64,000 bases of DNA. It comes from Rhodoferax sp. WC2427. Lineage in GTDB: Bacteria > Pseudomonadota > Gammaproteobacteria > Burkholderiales > Burkholderiaceae_C. The stretch's first letter is position 1; the number at the start of each line of letters is the position of its first letter. The position numbers and the translations under genes were made by a program. Below are positions 54,801 through 63,302 of this stretch, piece by piece. The stretch is from NCBI RefSeq assembly GCF_040822085.1, contig NZ_CP162006.1:372001-436000 (forward strand), given 5' to 3'. The notes under the pieces are model-generated. The model worked only from the letters and a program-made list of their open reading frames with translations. It ran no database searches and was not told where the DNA came from.

Positions 54801-57215
54801 ATGTCCCGATTCCCGATTAAAAAAGTTGCCGTGCTGGGTGCTGGCGTGATGGGTGCACAGATCGCTGCGCACCTGGTCAACGTCAAAGTGCAAGTGGTGC
54901 TGTTTGACCTGAAAGCCAAGGAGGGCCCGGCCAACGGCATCACCGCCAAAGCTATTGCCAACCTGAAAAAGCTCAAACCCGCGCCCCTGGGCGTGGCCGA
55001 CGACGCAGCCCTGATCCAGGAGGCCAACTACGACGACCACCTGGAGCAATTGAAGGACTGCGACCTCATCATCGAGGCGATCGCGGAACGCATGGACTGG
55101 AAGCTCGATCTGTACAAAAAGATCGCGCCCTTTGTGGCCCCGCACGCGCTGGTGGCCTCCAACACCTCGGGCCTGTCGATCACCAAGCTCAGTGAAGCGC
55201 TGCCCGAGGAAATCAAGCCGCGCTTTTGCGGCATCCATTTCTTCAACCCGCCGCGCTACATGTACCTGGTGGAGCTGATCAACACGCCCACCACCCGGCC
55301 CGAAGCGCTGGACCAGCTCGAAGCCTTCGTCACCACCAGCCTGGGCAAGGGCGTGGTGCGGGCCAAGGACACGCCCAACTTCATCGCCAACCGCGTGGGT
55401 ATCGCCGGCATGCTGGGCATCATCGGCGAGACGCAAAAGTTTGGCCTGACCTATGACGTGGTGGACGACCTGACCGGCAAGCGCCTGGGCCGCGCCAGCT
55501 CGGGCACCTTCCGCACCGCCGACGTGGTGGGTCTGGACACGATGGCCCACGTGGTCAAGACGCTGCAAGACAACCTGAGCCTGGAAACCGACCCGTTCTA
55601 CGGCAGCTACGGCACGCCGCCGGTGCTGGCGCAGTTGCTGGAAATGAAGAACCTGGGCCAGAAAACCAAGGCCGGTTTCTTCAAGAAAGTGGGCCGCGAT
55701 GTGCTGCGCTTCGACGCGGCCAGTGCCACCTACGTGCCCGGCGGCGAAAAGGCCGACGAGGTCTATGGCCGCATGCTCAAGAAGCCCGCCGCCGAGCGCC
55801 TGGCCCTGCTGCGCAGCAGCGAAGGCCCGCAAGGTCAATTCCTGTGGGCCATCCTGCGCAACAGCTTCCACTACGCCGCCGTGCACCTGCAAACCATCGC
55901 CGAAACCGCCCGCGATGTCGATCTGGCCATGCGCTGGGGCTTCGGCATGCAGCAAGGCCCGTTCGAACTGTGGCAAGAAGCCGGTTGGCTCACCGTGGCC
56001 AACTGGATCAAGGAAGACATAGAGGCTGGCAAAGCCCTGAGCAATGCGCCCTTGCCCGACTGGGTGTTCAAGGGCCCGGTGGCCGAGGCCGGTGGTGTGC
56101 ACACGGCAGAAGGTTCGTGGAACCCGTCTACTTCAAAATTTGTAGCGCGTCACGCCCTTGCTGTCTACGATAGGCAGCTGTTTCCTGAAAAAATATCCGG
56201 CCACACCCAAGGCCTGGGCCTGGGCGGTGGATTCGAGACGGCGGGCGCCACGCTGTTCGAAGACAAGGCGATACGCCTGTGGACGCTCGATGACCAAGTG
56301 GTCATCGCCAGCATCAAAACCAAGATGCACGCCATCAGCCCCGAAGTTTCCGAAGGCCTGGCCCGTGCGGTCGATCTGGCCGAAAAGGATTACGCCGCCG
56401 TGGTGGTCTGGTCGGGCGACGAGCCCTTCAGCGCCGGTGCCGACCTGCAGGCCATGCTGCCCGGCTTCATGATGGGCGGCGCGGCTGCCATCAATATCGC
56501 CGAGAAGGCCCTGCAAAGCGTGATGCTGAAAATCCGCTACGCCAACGTGCCGGTGGTGTCTGCCATCCGGGGCCTGGCCCTGGGCGGCGGCTGCGAGCTG
56601 GCGGTGCATTCGGCCCGCCGCGTGGTGGCGATGGAAAGCTACATCGGCCTGGTGGAAGTGGGCGTGGGCCTGGTGCCCGGCGCGGGCGGCCTGACCTATA
56701 TCGCCCGCCGGGCCGCGGAAAACGCCGCCCTGTCGGTGCACAAAGACCTGCTGCCCTTCCTCACCGAAGGCTTCACCGCCGCCGCCATGGCCAAGGTGGG
56801 CACCAGCGCGCTGGAGTCGCGCAAGCTGGGCTACCTGCTGGACAGCGACGTCATCGTGCCCAACAAGGACGAACTGCTGTTTGTCGCCCTCAATGAAGCC
56901 AAAGCCATGGCCGCCAGCGGGTACCGCGCCCCGCACAAACGCACGTTCCCCGTGGCAGGCCGCAACGGCAAGGCCACCATCCAGGGCCAGCTGGTCAACC
57001 TGCGCGACGGCGGTTTCATCAGCCAGCACGACTTCCACATCGCCAGCCTGATCGCCGGTGTGGTGACGGGCGGCGACGTGGACAACGGCACCCTGGTCAC
57101 CGAGGAATACCTCATGGCCCTGGAGCGCAAAGCCTTCTGCAGCCTGCTGGAAAATGCCAAAACGCAGGAACGCATCATGGGTATGCTGAGTACGGGTAAG
57201 CCGGTACGCAACTAG
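54801..57215 (+). CDS. 3-hydroxyacyl-CoA dehydrogenase/enoyl-CoA hydratase, FadN-type
   Basis: The 804-residue bifunctional beta-oxidation enzyme has the NAD domain first (VLGAGVMGAQIAAHL at residues 10-24) and the crotonase domain last (FSAGADLQAM and ALGGGCELAVHSARR after residue 540). This is the FadN order, opposite to E. coli FadB. Residues about 443-465 (SKFVARHALAVYDRQLFPEK) are encoded by a palindromic repeat located in the linker region between the two halves. It runs toward a thiolase gene, from which a DUF559 unit now separates it. Confidence 0.92.
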   Translation: MSRFPIKKVAVLGAGVMGAQIAAHLVNVKVQVVLFDLKAKEGPANGITAKAIANLKKLKPAPLGVADDAALIQEANYDDHLEQLKDCDLIIEAIAERMDWKLDLYKKIAPFVAPHALVASNTSGLSITKLSEALPEEIKPRFCGIHFFNPPRYMYLVELINTPTTRPEALDQLEAFVTTSLGKGVVRAKDTPNFIANRVGIAGMLGIIGETQKFGLTYDVVDDLTGKRLGRASSGTFRTADVVGLDTMAHVVKTLQDNLSLETDPFYGSYGTPPVLAQLLEMKNLGQKTKAGFFKKVGRDVLRFDAASATYVPGGEKADEVYGRMLKKPAAERLALLRSSEGPQGQFLWAILRNSFHYAAVHLQTIAETARDVDLAMRWGFGMQQGPFELWQEAGWLTVANWIKEDIEAGKALSNAPLPDWVFKGPVAEAGGVHTAEGSWNPSTSKFVARHALAVYDRQLFPEKISGHTQGLGLGGGFETAGATLFEDKAIRLWTLDDQVVIASIKTKMHAISPEVSEGLARAVDLAEKDYAAVVVWSGDEPFSAGADLQAMLPGFMMGGAAAINIAEKALQSVMLKIRYANVPVVSAIRGLALGGGCELAVHSARRVVAMESYIGLVEVGVGLVPGAGGLTYIARRAAENAALSVHKDLLPFLTEGFTAAAMAKVGTSALESRKLGYLLDSDVIVPNKDELLFVALNEAKAMAASGYRAPHKRTFPVAGRNGKATIQGQLVNLRDGGFISQHDFHIASLIAGVVTGGDVDNGTLVTEEYLMALERKAFCSLLENAKTQERIMGMLSTGKPVRN
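56127..56195 (+). repeat. Palindromic repeat copy 14, inside the fadN-like gene
   Basis: Aligned with copy 7 it shares TCAAAAT, TAGC, TCACGCCC, TAGGC or AGGC, TTTC and TGAAAAAAT at fixed spacing. The gene reads it on the same strand in the frame also used by copies 3 and 6; copy 7 has an in-phase TAA here, which this coding copy lacks. Confidence 0.65.
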
Positions 57216-57240
57216 CGGCAACGGACCCTCGACTTCCTCC

Positions 57241-57271
57241 TTCCCCCTTCGGGGGAAGGCCGGGATGGGGG
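57241..57271 (+). repeat. Left inverted repeat of the DUF559 unit
   Basis: The 31-bp sequence consists of TTCCCCCTTCGGGGGAAGG, itself a hairpin, followed by CCGGGATGGGGG. It matches the reverse complement of the right repeat at 29 of 31 positions. Confidence 0.92.
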
Positions 57272-57279
57272 CACGCACC

Positions 57280-57705
57280 ATGCACAACCACGCCACACCC
57301 GCCGCCAACACCCATGCCCGTCTTTTGCGGGCAGGAATGACCGATTCCGAGCGGCGGCTGTGGTCGCGTTTACGCAGGGAGCAGTTGGGAGTGAAGTTTC
57401 GCCGCCAGCATCCGCTGGGCAACTTCATTGCCGACTTTGCGTGTCTGGCCCCCAAGCTGGTGGTCGAACTCGACGGGTCTCAGCACGCCGACCATGCTGC
57501 GTACGACGCGCGCCGAGAGGCGTTCATACGCAGCCAGGGTTTTACCGTGCTGCGCTTTGCGACCGACGCGCCTTTTTCCAATCTCGAAGGGGTGTTGGTG
57601 GTGATTTTGGAAGCACTCGCTGCCGCCTCCACCAGCCCCCATCCCAGCCTTCCCCCGGAGGGGGAAGGGGCGAATACCGCACACATTTCCAGGAGCCCTC
57701 CATGA
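57280..57705 (+). CDS. DUF559-domain endonuclease-like protein
   Basis: The 141-residue protein has the DUF559 fold, related to very-short-patch-repair and restriction-type nucleases: the helix MTDSERRLWSRLRREQLG, then KFRRQHPLGNFIADF with catalytic-like Asp, VVELDGSQHAD with a second acid pair, and FTVLRF. The start at 57280 (MHNHAT) is just inside the left repeat. The C-terminal segment SPHPSLPPEGEG is translated from the right repeat, and the stop overlaps the thiolase start (ATGA). The real biological end of the protein may therefore be accidental. Confidence 0.82.
   Translation: MHNHATPAANTHARLLRAGMTDSERRLWSRLRREQLGVKFRRQHPLGNFIADFACLAPKLVVELDGSQHADHAAYDARREAFIRSQGFTVLRFATDAPFSNLEGVLVVILEALAAASTSPHPSLPPEGEGANTAHISRSPP
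57636..57666 (-). repeat. Right inverted repeat of the DUF559 unit
   Basis: It reads CCCCCATCCCAGCCTTCCCC then CGGAGGGGGAA on the plus strand and lies inside the DUF559 reading frame, 25 bases before the AGGAG site of the thiolase gene. Confidence 0.92.
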
Positions 57706-58907
57706 AACACATCCAAGACGCCTACATCGTCGCCGCCACCCGCACACCCATTGGCCGCTCGCACAAGGGTTATCTGCGCAACACCCGGCCCGACGAGCTG
57801 CTGGCCACCACGCTGCGGGCCGCCCTGGCCCAGGTGCCGGGCCTCGACCCGGCCAGCATCGAAGACGTGATCTGCGGCTGCGCCATCCCCGAAGCCCAGC
57901 AGGGCCTGAACGTGGCGCGCATCGGCGCGGTGCTGGCCGGGCTGCCAAATTCGGTGGGGGGCATCACCGTCAACCGCTTCTGCGCCTCGGGCATCAGCGC
58001 GGTGCAGATGGCGGCTGACCGCATCCGCGTGGGCGAGGCCGACGTGATGTTTGCCGCTGGTGTGGAAAGCATGAGCATGGTGCCCATGATGGGCAACGGC
58101 CCCAGCCTGTCGCCCAATATCTTCAGCAACACCGACGACGTGGACAACTACGGCATCGCCTACGGCATGGGCCTCACCGCCGAGAAAGTGGCGCAGCAGT
58201 GGAAAATCAGCCGCAGCGCGCAAGACGAGTTTGCCTACGCCTCGCACATGAAGGCGCTGGCAGCGATGAAAGCTGGCTATTTCAGCGACGAGATCACTCC
58301 CATCACGGTGGACGACCGCAGCGTCGACCTGGACAGCGCCAAGGTCAGCATCCACCAGCGCACCGTCAGCCTGGACGAAGGCGTGCGCCCCGAGACCACC
58401 GTGGAAGGCCTGGGCAAACTGAAGACGGTGTTCTCGGCGCGTGGCTCGGTCACGGCCGGCAACAGCTCGCAAACCTCGGACGGCGCAGGCGCGCTGATTT
58501 TGGCCAGCGAGTCGGCCGTGAAGCGCTTTGGCCTGACGCCGCTGGCCCGCTTCGTCAGCTTTGCCAGCAAGGGCGTGCCGCCGCACATCATGGGCATCGG
58601 CCCGATCGAGGCGATTCCCGCCGCGCTGCGCTACGCCGGGCTGAAGCACCAGGACATCGACTGGTTCGAGCTGAACGAGGCTTTCGCCGCCCAGTCGCTG
58701 GCGGTGATGAACACCCTGGGCCTGGACCCGTCCAAGGTCAACCCCATGGGCGGCGCGATCGCCCTGGGCCACCCGCTGGGCGCCACCGGTGCCATCCGTG
58801 CCGCCACCGTTATCCACGCGCTGCGCCGCAACAACCTGAAGTACGGCATGGTGACCATGTGCGTCGGCATGGGCCAGGGCGCAGCAGGCATTTTTGAGCG
58901 GGTTTAA
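57702..58907 (+). CDS. fadA: Acetyl-CoA C-acyltransferase (3-ketoacyl-CoA thiolase)
   Basis: The 401-residue thiolase completes beta-oxidation. It shows the acylated cysteine in NRFCASGISAVQ near residue 91, NEAFAAQSLAVM, GHPLGATGA and the proton-donor cysteine in CVGMGQGAAG near 390. AGGAG lies seven bases before the ATG. It partners the fadN-like gene upstream, from which it is separated by the DUF559 unit, and is followed after four bases by an enoyl-CoA hydratase. Confidence 0.95.
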   Translation: MKHIQDAYIVAATRTPIGRSHKGYLRNTRPDELLATTLRAALAQVPGLDPASIEDVICGCAIPEAQQGLNVARIGAVLAGLPNSVGGITVNRFCASGISAVQMAADRIRVGEADVMFAAGVESMSMVPMMGNGPSLSPNIFSNTDDVDNYGIAYGMGLTAEKVAQQWKISRSAQDEFAYASHMKALAAMKAGYFSDEITPITVDDRSVDLDSAKVSIHQRTVSLDEGVRPETTVEGLGKLKTVFSARGSVTAGNSSQTSDGAGALILASESAVKRFGLTPLARFVSFASKGVPPHIMGIGPIEAIPAALRYAGLKHQDIDWFELNEAFAAQSLAVMNTLGLDPSKVNPMGGAIALGHPLGATGAIRAATVIHALRRNNLKYGMVTMCVGMGQGAAGIFERV

Positions 58908-58911
58908 CACC

Positions 58912-59673
58912 ATGACCGACATCCTGACCCACACCGAAGACGGCATTCTGACCATCACGCTGAACCGCGTGGCCAAGAAGAACTCCCTCACCGCCGCCAT
59001 GTACACCGCGATCTCCGACGCGCTGGAGGCGGCGCAGGCCGACCCGGTGGTGCGGGTGGCGGTGGTCCAGGGGCACGAGACCATCTTTTCGGCGGGCAAC
59101 GACATCGGCGACTTCTTGAAGGCGCCGCCCAGCGCCGACTCGCCGGTGATCCGCTTCCTGCGCGTCATCAGCAGCTTCCCCAAGCCGTTGATTGGTGCGG
59201 TGTGCGGCGCGGCGGTGGGCGTGGGCACCACGCTGCTGCTGCACTGCGACCTGGTCTATGCGGGTGACAACGCGGCGTTTTCGCTGCCGTTTGTCAACCT
59301 GGGCCTATGCCCCGAGGCTGGCTCCAGCTACCTGCTGCCGCGCCTGATGGGCCACCAGCGTGCGGCCGAAGCGCTGCTGCTGGGCGACCCGTTCACCGCC
59401 GAGACGGCGCTGGAAGTGGGCCTGATCAACCGCATCGTGCCGCCCGCCGAGGTGCACGCCCTGGCGCACCGCCAGGCCCAGCGCCTGGCGGCCAAACCCA
59501 TGGCTTCCCTGGTGGCCAGCAAACGCCTGATGAAGCAGGAGCAGGCCGCCCCGGTGGCTGCGCGCATCGACGAAGAAATCGCCATCTTTGGCCGCATGCT
59601 GCGCGAGCCTGCCGCCAAAGAGGCGCTGACCGCATTCATGGAAAATCGCCGCCCGGATTTCTCCGCTTTCTGA
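58912..59673 (+). CDS. Enoyl-CoA hydratase/isomerase family protein
   Basis: The 253-residue crotonase has the oxyanion-hole segments FSAGNDIGDFL (near residues 63-73) and GAAVGVGTTLLLHCDLVYA (near 103-121), and the LPFVNLGLCPEAGSS catalytic region near 128-142 with its glutamate. It begins four bases after the thiolase stop. Its role may be hydration of short or unusual enoyl-CoAs or an isomerase step. Confidence 0.92.
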   Translation: MTDILTHTEDGILTITLNRVAKKNSLTAAMYTAISDALEAAQADPVVRVAVVQGHETIFSAGNDIGDFLKAPPSADSPVIRFLRVISSFPKPLIGAVCGAAVGVGTTLLLHCDLVYAGDNAAFSLPFVNLGLCPEAGSSYLLPRLMGHQRAAEALLLGDPFTAETALEVGLINRIVPPAEVHALAHRQAQRLAAKPMASLVASKRLMKQEQAAPVAARIDEEIAIFGRMLREPAAKEALTAFMENRRPDFSAF

Positions 59674-59704
59674 TCCAGTGCGTGCATAGAATCCACGCTT
59701 TCCC

Positions 59705-60724
59705 ATGAAAGCCTCTATGCACGCTGGATACCCGGTCCGTCGCTCCGTTCTTGCCTGCCTGGGCGGCGTGCTCACCGGGCTCTCGCCCGCGCTGCACGCC
59801 CAGAACCTGCCCCCCTTCAAAAAGCTGCCCACCAAGCCCTTGGCGGCGCGCATGCGCATCGTCATCCCCGCCAATGAAAACGGCGGCTGGGACCAGACGG
59901 GCCGGGCCCTGGGGGCGTCCATGGTGGCCGCGGGCCTGTGCGAGCAGATTGATTTCGAAAACCTGGGCGGCAAAGGTGGCACGCTAGGTCTGGCTGCATT
60001 TGTGCAAAAGTACGGCCAGGATCCCAACGCCTTGCTGGTCGGCGGCGCGGTGATGGTGGGGGCTGTGGCCCTGCAGCGGCCGGTGGTCGACCTCGGCCAG
60101 GTACAACCCCTGGCGCGCCTCACCAGCGACTATCTGGTCATGGTGGTCAAGGCCGACTCGCCCATCCAGACGGTCGCCGACCTGGTAGCGCTGGCGCGCA
60201 AAGACATCAAGGGCGCGCCTTTCGCCGGGGGCTCTGCGGGCGGGATCGACCATATTTTTTCGGGCCTGTTCGTCCGCGCTGCCGGGGCTGCGGTGGGCGA
60301 TCTGGTCTACCAACCGTTTGCCGGGGGCGTGCAAGTGGCCGATGCCGTGCTGTCGGGCAAGGCGGTGGTGGGGGTGTCGGGCTACAGTGAGTTTTCCGAT
60401 CTGCTGGCAGGCAGCAAGCTGCGGGCGATTGGTGTGTCGTCACGCAAGACCACGTTCGGCATCCCGGCCATCCGCGACCAGGGCGTGGATGCGGTGATGT
60501 CCAATTGGCGTGGCCTGCTGGTCGGCAACGGCGTGGGCCCCGCGCGCCTGGCCGAGCTGCTCGATGGTGTGCACCGGGCTACCGCGCACCCGTCCTGGCT
60601 GCAAAGCCTCAAGGCCAAGCGCTGGGATGCCGCGTGGCTGGCGGGCGACGATCTGCGCAGTTTCATGGACATGGACCGCACTACGGCGGCGGCCATGGCG
60701 TATCTGTTGAAGCTAAAGGCTTAA
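59705..60724 (+). CDS. Bug/TctC-family periplasmic binding protein
   Basis: The 339-residue protein has a signal peptide (to about residue 35, ALHAQN junction) and the TctC fold, with PANENGGWDQTGRAL near residue 53 and ENLGGKGGTLG near 88. Such proteins bind carboxylates for tripartite tricarboxylate transporters, but no tctA or tctB genes are adjacent, as is usual for the many orphan Bug proteins of Burkholderiales. A second ATG 12 bases later is possible. Confidence 0.88.
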   Translation: MKASMHAGYPVRRSVLACLGGVLTGLSPALHAQNLPPFKKLPTKPLAARMRIVIPANENGGWDQTGRALGASMVAAGLCEQIDFENLGGKGGTLGLAAFVQKYGQDPNALLVGGAVMVGAVALQRPVVDLGQVQPLARLTSDYLVMVVKADSPIQTVADLVALARKDIKGAPFAGGSAGGIDHIFSGLFVRAAGAAVGDLVYQPFAGGVQVADAVLSGKAVVGVSGYSEFSDLLAGSKLRAIGVSSRKTTFGIPAIRDQGVDAVMSNWRGLLVGNGVGPARLAELLDGVHRATAHPSWLQSLKAKRWDAAWLAGDDLRSFMDMDRTTAAAMAYLLKLKA

Positions 60725-60785
60725 TAGTCTTTTGACCTGCTAGCGCTTATTTGGTAAGCGTAAGCAGCTACTAAATGCATAGCGC
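60724..60785 (-). repeat. Palindromic repeat copy 15, intergenic (Bug/gph)
   Basis: The minus strand reads TAGTAGCTGCTTACGCTTAC, then AAATAAGCGCTAGCAGGTC and AAAAGACTA. It fills the convergent gap and borders the gph stop codon. Confidence 0.85.
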
Positions 60786-60787
60786 TG

Positions 60788-61486
60788 CTAAATATCTACC
60801 AGCGCATCCAGAAACCCATCGCAATCCACCATGCGCACCGGCTCACCGTGGTTGTAGCCGTAGGTCACCAGCAGCACCGGGCAGCCCGCAGCCCGGGCAG
60901 CCTGGGCATCGTTGCTGGAGTCGCCCACCACCAGGGTGTGGGCGGGCAGGGTGCCCAGGGCTTCGCAGGTTTTCAGCAGCGGCAGCGGGTCGGGCTTTTT
61001 GCGGTCAAACGAATCCCCGCCAAACACCTGGCTGAAAAAACCGCCCAGCCCCTTGGCCTGCAGCAGCGGCAGGGCCAGGGCGATGGGTTTGTTGGTCACG
61101 CAGGCCAGCTTCCAGCCGCGCTGCTGCATGGCCTGCAAGCCGGCCACCACACCGGGGTACAGCTGCGAAAACTGCCCGTTGATGGCCCCGTAGTGGTGCT
61201 GGTAGCGCGCGAACGCCCGGTCGAACAACGCTTCATTATGGATAGCAGCTTGTGCCGATGGAATAAGCGCCAGCACATGTTTAAGCACTGAATGGATGAG
61301 GTTCTCAGAGCCCTTGCCCACCATCGGTTCGATGGCGCTGGGGGCGATCGCGGGCAGGCCCAGGTCGACCAGCATGCCGTTCAAGGCGGCCGCAAAGTCG
61401 CCCAGGGTATCGACCATGGTGCCGTCGAGGTCGATGATGGCGGCGTGGATGGCGGGCTTAATACAGCACCCGCCGAAACATGCCAA
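60788..61486 (-). CDS. gph: Phosphoglycolate phosphatase
   Basis: The HAD-family enzyme removes phosphate from 2-phosphoglycolate. It has the nucleophile aspartates in IIDLDGTMVDTLGD, the VTNKP threonine motif, the lysine in FDRKKPDPLPL and VVGDSSNDAQAA. No ATG exists before the conserved start; TTG at 61486 inside the dienelactone hydrolase gene is assumed, and an ATT at 61462 is the alternative. A repeat-derived peptide (LALIPSAQAAIHN, residues about 67-85) extends the cap domain. Confidence 0.85.
   Translation of the reverse strand: MACFGGCCIKPAIHAAIIDLDGTMVDTLGDFAAALNGMLVDLGLPAIAPSAIEPMVGKGSENLIHSVLKHVLALIPSAQAAIHNEALFDRAFARYQHHYGAINGQFSQLYPGVVAGLQAMQQRGWKLACVTNKPIALALPLLQAKGLGGFFSQVFGGDSFDRKKPDPLPLLKTCEALGTLPAHTLVVGDSSNDAQAARAAGCPVLLVTYGYNHGEPVRMVDCDGFLDALVDI
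61233..61287 (+). repeat. Palindromic repeat copy 16, inside gph
   Basis: The plus strand reads TTATGGATAGCAGCTTGTGC then CGATGGAATAAGCGCCAGCA and ends without the usual T-rich tail. The gph gene reads the opposite strand through it in the same frame as copies 2, 10 and 11. Confidence 0.75.
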
Positions 61487-62210
61487 TCGCCATCTGGTAG
61501 CCCAGCAAGGCCAGCTCCGCGTCATAGCGCTCGCCCTCGTCGCGCATGAAGGCGTGGACGCCGTTGAATTCGTGCCAGGTGAAGCGCACGCCCTCGTCGC
61601 TCAGCTTTTGGTAGACCAGGGCCCGGCCTTCTGCGGGGATGTGCGGGTCTTGCTTGCCCCAGACCATTTGCAGTTCGCCTTTGATTTCGCCGGTGCGCGC
61701 CAGGCTGGCGTTGCCGGGGCGGGATGGGACCATGCCCGAGTGGATGTCGGTGGCGTAAAAGCAGGAGGTGGCGGCGATGGCGGGGTTCAGCGCCGCGCGG
61801 TAGGCCAGGCCGCCGCCCAGGCAAAAGCCCATGGCCCCGACTTTGCCGGAGTAAAAGTCCAGCGTGCCCAGGTAGTCGATGATGGCTTGCGCGTCACTGT
61901 CATGGGCTTCCAGGGTTTTGGCCACCTTGTCGGCATTGCCCTTGTCGCGCCCCGCGTCGTCGTAGCCGAGCACGGTGCCGATGGGGTTGAGCTCGTGGAA
62001 CACCTCGGGCACTACCACCACAAAACCGTGGCCCGCCATGGTCTGCGCGCTGCGGCGGATAGGGCCGGTCTGCTGAAAGATCTCGGAGTACAGGATCAGC
62101 GCCGGGTACTTTTTGGGGACCGCGCCCGCCTCGGCTTTTGGGCGGTACACATAGCAGCGCATGGTGCCGGTGGGGGTGGGTAGATCGACTTCGCTGGCTT
62201 GGATTTGCAT
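61458..62210 (-). CDS. Dienelactone hydrolase-family protein
   Basis: The 250-residue alpha/beta hydrolase has the nucleophile cysteine in MGFCLGGGLAYRAA near residue 120 and the histidine in FNGVHAFMRDEG near residue 220. True dienelactone hydrolases open chloroaromatic lactones, but the family is broad and no aromatic pathway lies here. The start follows GAGGAAAC. It overlaps gph and they are probably co-transcribed. Confidence 0.9.
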   Translation of the reverse strand: MQIQASEVDLPTPTGTMRCYVYRPKAEAGAVPKKYPALILYSEIFQQTGPIRRSAQTMAGHGFVVVVPEVFHELNPIGTVLGYDDAGRDKGNADKVAKTLEAHDSDAQAIIDYLGTLDFYSGKVGAMGFCLGGGLAYRAALNPAIAATSCFYATDIHSGMVPSRPGNASLARTGEIKGELQMVWGKQDPHIPAEGRALVYQKLSDEGVRFTWHEFNGVHAFMRDEGERYDAELALLGYQMAIGMFRRVLY

Positions 62211-62247
62211 GGTGTTTCCTCGTCTGCGCAGTGTAGCTACCCCGGCC

Positions 62248-63180
62248 TTAGCGCCGCGCCAGGTGGATGCCTGCCAGCATGCAGCGCACCGAGCCGCCCG
62301 CCATTTCAATCGTCGGCACGACCAGCGGCACGGTCTGGGCGTGGCGGGCGATCACCTGCTTTTGCGCGGCGGTCAGGCAGGCTTCGGCGCGGGCCGAAAG
62401 CGCCAGCAGCCGCCCGTCGCGGCCCGTCAGCTCAATCGCGTTGCCCGCGAAATCGGCGATCTGGGCCTGGCTGAGCGCCACCACCTCCCGGCCCGACTGG
62501 GCCAGCCGGGCGTGGATTTCGGCGCGCCGCTGCGGGTCGGTCAGGGTGTCAAAACCCACCAGGCAGAAGTCGGTGGCAATGCACATCAGCACATTGGTGT
62601 GGTAGACGGGCACGCCTTGCGGGTCGGCGGCATCGAACACCATGGGTTCAAAGTTGAAATGGGTGGCAAAGCGCTCCAGCGCCACCGGGTTGGCGCGGTG
62701 CGAGCGGGCGGTGTAGGCCACGCGCTCGGCATGGTCCAGCACCATGGCCCCCGTACCTTCCAGGAACAGGCCGTCGGGCTCCAGGCCCGAGTAGTCAATC
62801 ACGTCCTGCACCCGGTATTCGGCCTTCAGCATCTCGATGACGTCCTGGCGGCGCTCGCGTCGGCGGTTGGGTGAGTACATCGGGTACAGCGCGACATGGC
62901 CGCCCGCGTGGGTGGAAAACCAGTTATTGGGAAACACCGCGTCCGGCGTGTCGCGCTCACCCGTGTCGTCAAACAGGTGCACCCGCACGCCGTGGCGCTC
63001 CAGGGTGGCGGCTGCGGCCGTCACTTCGGCATAGGCCGCTGCTGCCACGGCACTGGCGGGGGTGCCGTCGGTCGGGCGCTGGAAGCGGTTGTCGGCGGCG
63101 GTTTGCGGGTTGGGCGTGAAGGCGTGGGGGCGCACCATCACGACGGCATCGGGGGCTTGGACAGAACGGGGGCTGGGCAT
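62248..63180 (-). CDS. ctlX: Citrulline utilisation hydrolase CtlX
   Basis: The 310-residue amidinotransferase-fold protein has VMVRPHAFTPNPQTAADN near the N-terminus, the FPNNWFSTH motif, a histidine in YHTNVLM and the C-terminal catalytic cysteine in GGSVRCMLAGIHL. CtlX proteins hydrolyse citrulline or related guanidino/ureido compounds. The start at 63180 follows AGGAGT. It is divergent from an Lrp regulator. Confidence 0.92.
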   Translation of the reverse strand: MPSPRSVQAPDAVVMVRPHAFTPNPQTAADNRFQRPTDGTPASAVAAAAYAEVTAAAATLERHGVRVHLFDDTGERDTPDAVFPNNWFSTHAGGHVALYPMYSPNRRRERRQDVIEMLKAEYRVQDVIDYSGLEPDGLFLEGTGAMVLDHAERVAYTARSHRANPVALERFATHFNFEPMVFDAADPQGVPVYHTNVLMCIATDFCLVGFDTLTDPQRRAEIHARLAQSGREVVALSQAQIADFAGNAIELTGRDGRLLALSARAEACLTAAQKQVIARHAQTVPLVVPTIEMAGGSVRCMLAGIHLARR

Positions 63181-63245
63181 GGGGACTCCTGGGGTAGAGC
63201 CCAAATTCTCCGGGGACCCTGCGCCAAGCAAAAGAGCACAAGTTG

Positions 63246-63278
63246 GCACATTTTGTGTTGCACCAGCGCAAAATGTGC
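63246..63278. promoter_or_regulatory. Candidate Lrp/AsnC operator between ctlX and lrp
   Basis: A perfect inverted repeat, GCACATTTTG and CAAAATGTGC, spaced by 13 bases, lies in the 122-bp divergent gap. Its size suits an Lrp-family dimer or tetramer site. Confidence 0.55.
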
Positions 63279-63302
63279 ACCACCACTTGCCAATATGACC
63301 CT

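Larger units (their letters stand above)
57241..57666 (+). mobile_element. DUF559 endonuclease unit between inverted repeats
   Basis: A 426-bp unit holding one gene between near-perfect 31-bp inverted repeats lies between the fadN-like and thiolase genes, which would otherwise be adjacent. Each repeat is itself a hairpin. No transposase is present; the endonuclease gene is the only candidate for a mobility function. Mobility is inferred from structure and position. Confidence 0.65.
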
